In this document: positions 1-8,745 of the stretch, piece after piece
How positions within the stretch are numbered: the first letter of the stretch is position 1
Layout of the letters: the number at the start of each line of letters is the position of its first letter
From: Vitrella brassicaformis
Lineage: Eukaryota > Sar > Vitrellaceae
Direction of reading: 5' to 3'
DNA length: 38,309 nt
NCBI GenBank assembly: GCA_001179505.1
Contig: CDMY01000489.1
Location: 29,103 to 67,411 of the forward strand
The notes under the pieces: generated by a model
Told to the model about the DNA's origin: nothing
Databases searched by the model: none
Seen by the model: the letters and a program-made list of their open reading frames with translations, nothing else
Made by a program: the position numbers and the translations under genes

Positions 1-112
1 CAGACAGAGAGAGAGATGCAATGCAGGGACCAACTGGCTTGGCTGCTTGCTTGGCTGATCAGCGACTGACTCACGTACCGAATATTTGTCGCAGGCGGCT
101 CATGATGTCGTT
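1..112. repeat. Direct repeat of 1609-1716 (ADA exon end plus adjacent intron)
   Basis: The first 112 bases match 1609-1716 nearly base for base. The match covers the intron stretch that begins GATGCAATGCAGGGACCAACT, the donor, and the exon coding NDIMSRLRQIF. The spacing is about 1.6 kb and the copies differ by a 4-nt insertion and a few substitutions. This marks a recent tandem duplication of the ADA-like locus, including non-coding intron sequence. Confidence 0.85.
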
Positions 113-485
113 CCCGCTGCTGTCAGCCGACCAGATGAAGTGGGCCCGCTGTGCCGCCTCGCCTTCGGGCAGAGGCAGTCCGAGCCTCTTGAACTCCCGC
201 ACGGCGGTCTCTGGCCGAATGCAGCCCTCCAGGTGGCAACGGAGGTCGGCCTTGGGGAAGTTGGTGAACCTGAAGCGCACACACAAACGCAGGAAGGAGC
301 ACACCATCGCCATGCATGCAAAAGGAACAGCTGAGGTCTTTGTGAGCGACGTACCACTCGTCGGGCTCGTGGCCGCCTCGGGTCTGGTCCTGCTGGCCTA
401 CCGCGGCCTCGCCCGTGCCCCCCGCTCCCTCGTTCCCTCTCTCTTGACTTTCCTCCATCGCGATGGTCACCGTGCGATTCTGCAC
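1..485 (-). CDS. Adenosine deaminase-like protein, copy A (N-terminal part, runs off left edge)
   Basis: Two exons are visible: 485-355 and 269-79. The intron between them (354-270) starts GTACGT and ends CAG, and the phase-2 join makes the reading PDEW-FTNFPKADLRCHLEG. The next donor (GTACGTGAG) is at 78 and the gene continues beyond position 1. The block around residues 45-60 matches the N-terminal strand of the adenosine deaminase (ADA/ADAL) family, whose usual motif is PKxELHxHLxG. ADA enzymes deaminate adenosine or N6-methyl-AMP using a zinc held by the H-x-H pair. Here the first histidine is arginine (R-C-H), so zinc binding is doubtful. The chosen ATG at 485 gives a 43-residue Gly/Glu-rich leader before the conserved block. 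Copy B directly upstream in the gene's sense carries the later exons of the same family. Family membership is fairly sure; catalytic activity is not. Confidence 0.7.
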
Positions 486-572
486 TGCAGACAGCCTCGC
501 CTGCCTGTCTGCTGACTCGAGTGACTGTCAGAGCTGTTAAGCTCACTCGCAAATCACAACGAAGCGATGTGC

Positions 573-1746
573 TTAGAAACGCTGCACAAGCAGAGCTCTT
601 CCCCGTCTGAGACGCCCACAGTCTCGGGGCTGATGAGGTGACTGATGGATCTGCGACGCTCGGGGCGGGGCGCCCGCCAGGCGAAGAGCGAGGAGCGGCA
701 GGTCGATCTCGTCGTGGATGGGGAAGTGGCTTGTGGTGACGGCCACGGGGAAGCGAGGCGTGGGCCCACACCAATCCTCACTGCAGGGAATGGGACCCCA
801 CAATGCCGTCACCACCTCCCTGTCCGACGGAAAGTCGAGGCGCAGCTCGAGGGCGATTTCCATCTCCTCCATGAGCTGACGGGCGGCGGCGTCTTTGATG
901 GCGATATCGCCGTAGATGCGGCTGGGGCGGAGGCTCTCGATGACGGCCGCGGGGTTGTCGGGAAGTTGGTCGCCGGCCAGTTCCATGGTCAACTTGAGGC
1001 CCACCTCACGGAGCAACTCAACGCAGTCCTGCTGGCATCACACACAGGCAACAAAAAGAGAAGAGAACACACAGACATATAAGTGTGTATATGTCTGTCT
1101 GTATGATCAGGTTAGAATCGTACCTTTTACTGAAGAATGTACGGCGAGGCCCCGTCGACGGTCTCACCAACGAAGGCCTCCTTGTTTTCGATGGCGAAGT
1201 GAGTGACGCCAATGAAGTCGTCCTCGGTGAACATGGGAACGGTGCACAGCAGACCAGCCTGCAGACTACACACAGAGAGAGACATACACACAATGTCATG
1301 TGCCCTCCCTGCCTGTCTGTCTGTCTGTCTGTCTCCCTGTCTGTCTGTCTGTCTGTTTGTGAGCCTCCCAGCGTACATCGATGTTATTCTGACACCGCCG
1401 GCGTCCCTCCCGCACCCCCCTCTGAATGGCGCCGAGAACCTTCTCGTACGAGTGGCCGTGGCCGGTGAAGAAGGTGGGCCAGAACTTCAGCTCCAGCAGC
1501 ACCACCCCCTGCCGGTAACGGTCCTCGATGGCGTCAGCAACGACCTCTTCGATGACCTCCACCTTCTCTGCCACACACACACACACACACAGACAGACAG
1601 ACAGACAGAGAGATGCAATGCAGGGACCAACTTACTGGCTTGGCTACTTGCTTGGCTGATCAGCGACTGACTGGCGTACCGAATATCTGTCTCAGGCGGC
1701 TCATGATGTCGTTCCAGCCGTTGTCCCTTGACCCGATGAAGAGGGT
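573..1746 (-). pseudogene. Adenosine deaminase-like copy B, 5'-truncated
   Basis: Exons in minus-strand order: 1680 to about 1746, 1567-1377, 1258-1143 and 1028-573. The first joins the second in frame (RQIF-EKVEVIEEV), and the second joins the third in phase 0. The path follows the ADA fold: EVVADAIEDRYRQGVVLLEL, then a strand with GETVDG, then GLKLTMELAGDQ, SRIYGDIAI and VAVTTSHFPI. At the places where active ADA has HAGE, GHG and TDD, this copy reads LAGD, YGD and TSH, so the metal and catalytic residues are gone. I found no in-frame join between the third and fourth exons. The sequence coding the HLEG region, present in copy A, is missing: upstream of about 1746 the homology switches to an inverted alveolin fragment. 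I therefore call it a decayed duplicate, although a transcribed pseudoenzyme is possible. The reading after VTTSHF (to the stop at 573) is weakly ADA-like. Confidence 0.65.
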
Positions 1747-1747
1747 C

Positions 1748-1868
1748 CGTTGGGCGGCGTGACGGGCATCGGTGGCCTTCCAAACTGAGGCAGACTCTGA
1801 GGACCAAGGGGGCCCACATAGGGCCGCTGATGGGGAAGTAGAGCCGTCTTGCACTGACGCGGAGGGCG
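1748..1868 (-). repeat. Inverted partial copy of alveolin exon 1
   Basis: Read on the minus strand, this stretch matches alveolin exon 1 at about 2275-2393 on the plus strand. Both code QCKTA-LPHQRPYVGP followed by FGRPPMPVTPPNG. The inverted copy lacks about 12 nt near its start and has scattered substitutions. It ends at about 1748, where the sequence switches to ADA exon sequence around a short shared CTTC-TC stretch. The alveolin frame and the ADA frame do not agree across this junction, so no simple fusion protein is predicted. Confidence 0.8.
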
Positions 1869-2243
1869 TGCATGGTGGCTCACAGCCGATGACAAGGGTC
1901 GGACGAGGGTGAAATAGGTTGTGATGGAAAAAATGACAAAGGAGGATAAAAAAAGAAGAGACAAAGCGTCTCGCGGCAAGAGATTCTCGCAGCATGCAGG
2001 ATGCTGCTGCACCTTGGCCTGCATCCTTGTTTCTCATATGGGATGAGGAAGTGGTACCGCGCTGATAGCAGCTGCCGCCGTTACATTGGCTTCAGCGGAG
2101 CTAAGCTCGCATGGGGGGCGATCGTCTTGCCCCCAGCATCGTTTTCGCGAGAAGAATCGTTTCGAGCGAGAAGAATCACCGCCTCTCGCCCTTGTACCTG
2201 CTAATTGCAGGAGCTGCAGAGTCTTTTGCCGTGTTTTTGCACC
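1869..2243. other. Region upstream of the alveolin gene
   Basis: No gene is supported here. The stretch has an A-rich tract (about 1925-1965) and, near 2011-2040, a motif resembling the alveolin intron ends (CCTTGG..CTGC.TCCTTGTTTCTCA, compare 3282-3307). It must hold the alveolin promoter and 5' leader. I see no TATA box or other defined element. Confidence 0.35.
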
Positions 2244-4172
2244 ATGTTCCCAGTCCCACCCCCTCCTCCCCCGTCAGTCGGCTCATTCCAGTGCAAGACC
2301 GCTTCATTACCCCATCAGCGGCCTTATGTGGGCCCCCCCGGTCCTCTGCCACATTTCGGAAGGCCGCCAATGCCGGTCACGCCGCCCAACGGGCGCTTCG
2401 TCCAGACGGTTCTGCAGAGAGGTCCTGGAACCAGGCAGTCGCCTTTGCCACCCCCGCCCTCCATGCTGGGGTTTACACCGCGCACACCCCTGTCGGGCTG
2501 CCCGTCAGCCCGACATGCGTCGAACCGGACGCCGGCTGTCCCGTCTGTGCCGCCGAAATTCATCGCTCAACCTATTGTCAAGGTCGGTCAGTGCTGCTTC
2601 ACGCTTCGGTCTTTTCTGCACTGCATGAGCTTCACACGTGTGTGTGTCCCTTGGTCGCTGTGAGCAGGAGAGAGTCATCGAGATCGAGAAACACGAGATC
2701 GAGGAGCAGGTCGTGGAACTGCCCCAAACCGTGTACAAGGAGAAGTTCGTTGAGGTACCCAAGAAGGTACGCCTGTGTCAGACAGACAGACACACAGGCT
2801 GTCGGTCATGTCTCCTTCGCCCCATCAGGTCATCCAGGATCGTATAGTCTATGTTCGCAAGCCTCGGGTGACTCGGGACCCCTATCGGGTGAGCAGACGG
2901 TGGCCGAAATCGGCAGATAAGAGCACAGACGGGAGGAAACACACGCGAGTCTCTCCTTGGCCTGCGTCCTTGTCTCAGCCTGTCCAGGCCCATCGCATGG
3001 CCAGTGTGCAGCCACCGATGAACGTGAATGTGGCACAGTTGCAGAGACCGGTGGGCGAGAGAGAGACAGACAGCATGACGTGTCATGTCTCTCTTTGCCT
3101 CTCCCTTGTGCAGACGCTCGAGCCAGGCTATCTGTCATCCTTGCGTCATCAGGTTGTCCAGGATCGTATAATCAATGTTCGTCAGCCGAGGCTGAATCGG
3201 GAGCCTTATCGGGTGAGCAGACTGTAGGCAAGATGGGCAGATAAGAGCACACACGGGAGGAAAAAACACGGGCGTCTCCTCTCCTTGGCCTGCGTCCTTG
3301 TTTCTCAGCCTGTCCAGGCCCATCGCATGGCCAGTGTGCAGCCACCGTTCAACAGGAATATGGTGTCGTTGCAGAAATCGGTGGGCGAGAGACACCTGCT
3401 TACCATCCACAGACAGACAGCATGACATGTCGTGTCTCTCCCTTGCGCAGGGTGTGTACGGCGCTGCTTTGGTGAGCCCACGTCTGCCTCACGTGCGCCC
3501 GCCAACTTTCGAGCACATGGCAAGCAAGAGCAAAGGAACCGTGATACTTCATGTCCATTTGTGTGTGTGCACATGCGCAGATGAGTAATCCGTTTGCGGC
3601 TCCGCCCCCGGCATATGGTCCGTCGCGCAGGTTGGAGCATCTGTGGTCGCATCATCCGCCGCCAGTCGAGACGGGGGTGCCGACGGTGGCGCGGAACATG
3701 GGAAGGGCTCCGGGTGTTGGCGATGTCGGTGGCATGGCCATGCCGCCTATGGGGGCACCGGCCAGGGTGGTGCAGTACGGTCAGACTGGTGCTCTTCGAC
3801 AGGGAGCTGGCGGGACCTGCCTGACAGTTGGTAGTGGCATGGCGGCGCCCCTGATGGCGCCCAAGACGAGCCACCAGTACACGCAGGCTGGCGCTGGTCG
3901 GGAGGCATCTCACGGCACATCCCTGACACACACGTGAGCGGGGCAATTGAGCTGACACAGGGAGAGACGAGGCAGAGGCAGAGAGGGGTAAATGATGTCT
4001 GTTTATGTGTCTCCCGTGGGCTGTGTATGCGTGTGTGCAGGCGTGATGGCCCCCGTATGGTACGTGTGGACTTATCGTCTCCCAGTCGCAGAGTATGCTC
4101 CCCATGTTCGCCGCCGGTGTGTCCACCGTTGCTCCGCTCGCCGCCCCCTGCCCGTGCAGGCGGCCCGCTTAA
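2244..4172 (+). CDS. Alveolin-like pellicle (inner membrane complex) protein
   Basis: Exons: 2244-2582, 2668-2766, 2829-2888, 2979-3050, 3153-3212 (or 3114-3212), 3309-3380, 3451-3471, 3581-3933, 4041-4059, 4086-4172. The model gives about 393 aa (406 with the longer exon 5). The N-terminal 113 residues are rich in Pro and low-complexity. They are followed by charged repeats typical of alveolins (VELPQ, EKFVEVPKKV, IQDRIVYV), the cytoskeletal proteins that line alveolar sacs under the plasma membrane. Two copies of a module follow (VxQDRIxxVRxPRxxREPYR-like, then PVQAHRMASVQPP). The tail is Met/Pro/Gly-rich. Alveolins have no enzymatic role; they form filaments. The start is the first ATG in frame with exon 1, in the context gcaccATGt. 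Exons 9 and 10 are the least certain; reading straight on from exon 8 would stop at 3937. Confidence 0.7.
2829..3380 (+). repeat. Tandem exon-intron duplication inside the alveolin gene
   Basis: Unit 1 (2829-3050) and unit 2 (3153-3380) each contain a 60-nt exon, an intron of 90-96 nt and a 72-nt exon, offset by 324-330 bp. The splice sites (CGG|GTGAGCAG, CTCAG|CCTGTCCAGG, GTGGGCGAGAG) and much of the intron body (AGATAAGAGCACA.ACGGGAGGA) are conserved. The duplication therefore happened in DNA with introns present, and was recent enough for intron identity to persist. Confidence 0.85.
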
Positions 4173-4553
4173 CCAGCGGCGCGGCAACACTGCCAGGCGA
4201 CAGCCGCCCCTGCCGCCATACATGCGCCGCCGCTCGTGAGGCGAAGACAGAAGGAAGGAGACACGAAGAGGCAACGGCCCTAGGGTTTGTGCGTTCATGT
4301 GCATGAGGCTATAGGCGTTGATTGGACATTCAGATTCGATTGGACTGTCGTCTCATGTGCTTGACGACACTTTTTCAACCATGCATGCCATTGTCGAGTT
4401 ATCCACCAGCACCATAAAGACAGTCACGAATCCACACACCCTCAATCGACGCAGAGGCATTCACGCCTTGCCACTTGCAAACACCGCTCAGACAGACAGA
4501 CACCCACACCACACCATGCCGGCAGGCACACCGTCCTCCATCTGTCTGTCTGT

Positions 4554-4855
4554 CTACTTCTGGAGCTTCCCCTCCCTCCCCCACCCCTCGGCCAAGTCGG
4601 CCAGCAGGGCCGCCAGCTGCTTGGTGTGCGACACCTGCGGCGAGTGGTCCGTGTCCAGCTCATACACAGCATTGCTCCCCTCCCGAAGCCCCGTCTCTTG
4701 ACGATAAACTCCCGGTAGGCCGGGTGCATGCTCTCGTCACGCAGGCACTTGACGTACGCTCGGGGGATGCTCTCGAATCGCTCGGTGAGGGCCACGCGGA
4801 CGCTGAAGTTGGCCAAAGGCATGTACTCTTGCTCACTTATATACTCACTTTCCAT
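4554..4855 (-). pseudogene. Methylesterase-like alpha/beta hydrolase, C-terminal remnant
   Basis: The minus strand codes PLANFSVRVALTERFESIP, RAYVKCLRDESMHPAYREF, then NAVYELDTDHSPQVSHTKQL and ALLADLAEGW before a TAG at 4556-4554. This matches the last third of the plant-type methylesterase/hydroxynitrile-lyase branch of alpha/beta hydrolases. It includes the catalytic histidine in the DHSP motif. The two halves lie in different frames (a shift near 4690, after REFIVK), and no exons for the nucleophile elbow or the rest of the fold lie upstream, where the SET gene begins within about 170 bp. I read it as a 5'-truncated, frameshifted relic. An ATG exists at 4855 but would give only the broken C-terminal piece. 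The family call is fairly firm; a tiny unspliced intron instead of a frameshift looks unlikely. Confidence 0.6.
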
Positions 4856-5023
4856 GGATGAATTGTCCTGGTGGGAAACTTTCTTGCTGCATCGATGGAT
4901 GGATGGATGGCTTGGTCTGTGGGGTGTGTGTCGCGTGAGAAGATGATAGAGAATAGAGGCGCGGCGCGAACGCACAGGGACGTGCCCCTCTGCGAGCTTG
5001 TGGTTTGAGCTCGCCGTTTTCGA

Positions 5024-7052
5024 ATGAATGAAAGATCTTCATCCGTTCGCTTCAGCCCGAGGCCAGTTATCGTCCTTTTGCTTCTCCTGCTGACAAAAGC
5101 GACAAAGACAGCTTCGTTCGCTCATTGTTCATCGATATATTCATCATCCCGTGCCCAGCCTCTCGTCGGCGTCCACCCCTGCGGCCTCTTTCGCAGCAAT
5201 GCCCATGCCCTCCCACATCAGCCTTTATCTCGACGACAGTGTGCTCGGACAGCATCTCTGTCGCCTCTTGATCCATTCCTGCAATGGGCTGAGGATGCCG
5301 GGATTGAGGTTCATGACGTGATGGCTTACGAGGAGGCGGACGGCAGCGAGGAGGTCTACCGGGGACTGCGGTGCACGTCGCAGATTGGTGCGAGTGACGG
5401 AGGGCAGCGGACTACACTGGTGTCGCTTCCGCGGTCTGCTGCTCTTTTGGAGAGTGAAGAGTCGCCAAACCCGTTGCCATTCATTGTGCAAGACGAGGTG
5501 AGGCTGCAGCAGAGTGTGGCCCATGTGTCGGTATACGATGGCCTGCTGGTCCTCGGTTTTGTTTGTGTCACGTCAGGCTTGGCAATACTTGCCCACGTGG
5601 ATTCGTCTGGTTGTCCGTCTGCTGATAGAGAGGCGCCTGGGCGCCTCGTCGTCGTTCCGCCCCTATCTCGCCTTGCTGCCGTCCTCCTTCCCATCGCTGC
5701 CCTTCAACCACCTCCCCTTCATTCGCGCAGCGCTGGGCCGCTGCAGCCCTCTGTTAATGTCCATTGTCGATAAGGCGCAGGAGGACTTGGCTGGCATGCA
5801 CTTCTTCCTCTCTGCCACCCTGAACCTGACCACTGTCGAGAAAACCATGGCGGCATCCGCCGGCAGGTCCGCTGAGGGGAGGGGGAAGGGGCAGATGGAG
5901 AATGATGATTTCGGGCTGCCGATGAGCGGCCCGCTGACCGTGCGTGAGTACCTGTGGGCCGTGTGTGTGGTGCTGACGCGAGCCGTGCCCATGAAGGATG
6001 CCACCGGGCGGTCGCTCGAGCTCATTGCTCCCATGATCGATCTGGTGAATCACAACTCGTCGCAATACGGTACGTACGTGATGAAGGAAGGCCTATGAGC
6101 AGAGGGGAGCTTATTATGTGTCTGCGTGTTGATGGGTGTGTAGGTGCATCGGGTGTGGCCTACAACGAGACGAGCGACGCTTTTGAGTTCTTCACCACTT
6201 CCGCATATCAAGAGGGGGATGAGATCTTCTTTGCTTACGGGCCCAAGACAAACGACGACCTCCTGAGGTATAGATAGACCAGAAGGCGCACGTACACACA
6301 CTGGGCGATTTGTGTGCGTGTGATTTCAGGGGCTTCGGCTTCGTAGAAGCGAACAATCGGTTCGACAATGTCTTCGTTGGCACCATCCTGCAGCCCATCC
6401 TCATGCAAGACGCTGCACTGGCAGACGCTCTCGACTTCCATCCTGAGGGGATCCAGCCGGCAACAGATGATGACGATGGCCAGCGGTTAGGACTCGCTTT
6501 GTCAGCTGAGCGTTCTGAGCTGCTACGGGAGCACAGGAGTGACATGCTGGAGAGCCTCTTCGGCTCGTCTGCGGTGGTCGGGGTGCAGGGACCGTCTTCG
6601 CGCATGGCAGGGGCGCTGGCTACTCTGTTCTGCAGTGACGATGAGCTGCAAAAGGTGATTGAGTGCAAGACATTCGCCCAGACACCCCTTGATTGCTGCC
6701 TTTCCTTCCCTGTTTGCAGCTCGTGCTTCTGAAAGGCCCTGAATCGCGCCTCTGGTGGTTTGATGATGAGCAACACGTGACCCCAGAGACCGCTCCCGAG
6801 AAGCCTGACCCCTCTCTGTTGGCCGCGTGTGTCGATAGCCCGTCGATAGGCCAGGTGCTTAGAAGGGCGGTTGAAGCGTCGCGGCAAGCCCTGCAGAGGC
6901 TGCGCGATGAGGTGTATGAGGGGGCAAAGGCGTATGAGGGGCGGGATGGCGCAGAGTGGGAGACAGATCGGGTGGTTGAGATGGTGGCGGGCGCGTATGT
7001 GAGAGAGAAGGAGCGAATTCTTCGGGAGTTCTCGTTGGTCCTCGCTGATTGA
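5024..7052 (+). CDS. SET-domain lysine methyltransferase (Rubisco LSMT/SETD3 type)
   Basis: Exons: 5024-5497, 5577-6069, 6144-6267, 6330-6654, 6720-7052; 582 aa with all phases agreeing. It starts with a hydrophobic signal-like segment (VIVLLLLLL, residues about 15-23) and then a Ser/His/Arg-rich stretch, like a bipartite leader to a complex plastid. The split SET core follows: LVNHNSSQYG (about 313-322) is the NH-box that binds S-adenosylmethionine, and GDEIFFAYGPKTND (about 347-360) carries the catalytic tyrosine, about residue 354. The C-terminal third is helical and ends VREKERILREF, consistent with the Rubisco-LSMT substrate-binding domain. The enzyme would transfer methyl groups to a protein lysine or histidine; the substrate cannot be told. 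The stop at 7050 is followed within 9 bp by more coding sequence, so the true C-terminus may be spliced differently (see next entry). Confidence 0.82.
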
Positions 7053-7060
7053 CCTTGTTC

Positions 7061-7940
7061 ATGTGTCCCGATGAATGTGGATTGACGCAGGGGCACATTG
7101 TTACTGGTCTTCGAGGGTATGTATCCATCCATGTATCACTGCTGTCTCTCTACGAGTTATTCCCATCGATTTGCATCGTCTGTCTGTCTGTCTGTCTGCA
7201 TCGCGCCTCTACCATTTCTGTGTCGCGCCTCTACCGTCACACACACTCGTCTAAGGCTGAGAGACTCTCATCAGACTCGACCACCAGGATGTGGTGTCCG
7301 CGGCCGAGGCCTTTATCGCCGAGCGACAGGCGATGGAGGCTGCGTGGGTGAGACAGATCGGGTCGCAGACGCCCGGTGAGCAGAGACATGATATATGACT
7401 GTGTCTCCATTGATTGCAATGGGTGCCTTAAAATGCAGACTGTATCAGGTCAGAAGTGCGCCAGAGGGTCAGAGACCTGCTCCAGATGGTTGACGAGCTG
7501 CCGTTCGGCCACCTGGACAGCGATGTGTACGACGGCATTAGAGACCGCATTGATCGCATCATAGAGCTGTAAGTCAGGGGCAGGCAGATACATACATATC
7601 AAAGACACATCCATCAATCTCTTGTCGTCTGGTTCGTTCAGTATCGATGGCTGCGAGGACCAGAGCGATTACTTCGCTCTCGTCCACAAGAAGTCCCTCG
7701 AAGCAGTGGTGGAGGAGGCGGTGAGCGAATGCATTCACAGACGCTAGCCAGTAAGGCATGGAAGCATCCAGCTGCCTGTCTGTCTTGCCTGCAATCAATC
7801 AGGGCTTCACCGTGCCCAAAACTGCACCGACACTGACCTCTACACAGCAGACGGCCACCACACAGAGTGCTGCGTCTGTTGATGACGATATGCAGCTGAG
7901 TGTCGACGACGCCCCTGCAGATGCCGACATGGAGGACTGA
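7061..7940 (+). CDS. Acidic helical exons downstream of the SET gene; unrecognised, possibly its C-terminus
   Basis: Exons 7275-7375, 7439-7568, 7642-7720 and 7803-7940 join in frame. They read LDHQDVVSAAEAFIAE, then EVRQRVRDLLQMVDELPF, YDGIRDRIDRIIELIDG, SLEAVVEEAGF, and an acidic tail ending DADMED. As a separate gene it could start at ATG 7061 (first exon 7061-7116, 167 aa), but that ATG lies only 9 bp after the SET stop. Alternatively an intron from 6999 (GTGAGA) or 7038 (GTCCTC) to the acceptor at 7090 would join the SET frame to 7091-7116 in phase 0, making one longer SET protein. I recognise no domain. The exons are helical and charged with a Thr/Gln/Ser-rich linker. That coding exons exist here is fairly sure; their gene membership is open. 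Confidence 0.5.
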
Positions 7941-8745
7941 CTGACCAACCCAGACAGACGTGTGTGGACGTGTCGCCTGTATGTGTGTGGCCACGGGACA
8001 GACTCGGCGATGAGACAGACAAACTCGTGGACACGTTGTCTGCCTGGCGGTGTCCGTGTGCCGTGTGTGCTGCAGATGGCTACTCACACGCGGCTGGCGG
8101 ACACTCGAACACACACAAGCGACGTGTGTGTGCGGACCGGTGACGTACACGGCTGACTGCCGAGAGAGACTCACTCGATCGAATAGCATCTACATACCTC
8201 CCCCCTTTATTTCGCTTGGCTTTGTGTCCGTTTGTCGTCGTCATGGTCGTCCAGCCCACATACACCCACCCACCCACCCACCCACGGCCATACAGAGAGA
8301 AGCATTCATACACACACACACACCATCCACACACACATCCACACATCCACACATCCACACATATACAGACACCCCGGGCAGGCGTATACTTACGAGCAAC
8401 CGGCGGGCCGGCCGGCCGGCCGGGAAGCAGGGCGGTCCTCAGTTAATTCACCAAGCCGCCCCCGCCTCCGCCGACAGCCCCACACCTCTGCTGTCGATGT
8501 TGATCTTGGCGCCACCGACGCGATTACCTTCACACACACACACACACACACATGTTAACTGGTCGGTTTCTTGTGTGTCATTGTCGTATGGGTATGCTAG
8601 CATACCCATGTGGCCTTCTCATCGACTTTGCCACATTTCATTCTATTGCATTCTCGAACAACCTGAGTGTCAAGCCTCTATGAAGCCAGTGATATGATCA
8701 GCCAACGAATACATCCATGCGCACAGGCAAGTTCTGTCTGACGCG
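7941..8745. other. 3' intergenic region with CA microsatellites
   Basis: Convergent 3' space between the SET-region exons and the GT90 gene. It holds (CA)n and (CCACA)n runs at about 8260-8370 and 8530-8554, a (CCGG)n tract at about 8404-8422 and a perfect palindrome (listed separately). No gene is supported. Confidence 0.5.
8588..8609. repeat. Perfect 22-bp palindrome
   Basis: ATGGGTATGCT is followed directly by its reverse complement AGCATACCCAT, with no spacer. It lies in the convergent 3' region between the SET-region exons and the GT90 gene. It could be a protein-binding site, a cruciform or chance; nothing else marks it. Confidence 0.6.

Noticed and set aside
100-774. 224-codon minus-strand frame across both ADA-like copies
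   Set aside because: It crosses the copy boundary in the wrong frame for both ADA-like exons and is Arg/Pro-rich noise.
3992-4306. 104-codon plus-strand frame at the end of the alveolin gene
   Set aside because: A spliced reading through 4041-4059 and 4086-4172 keeps the alveolin frame and composition; the longer frame is Arg/Cys-rich and unlike the rest.
8260-8560. CRISPR-like spaced short repeats (ACACATCC, CACCCACC)
   Set aside because: These are imperfect CA microsatellites without unique spacers, in a eukaryotic setting.
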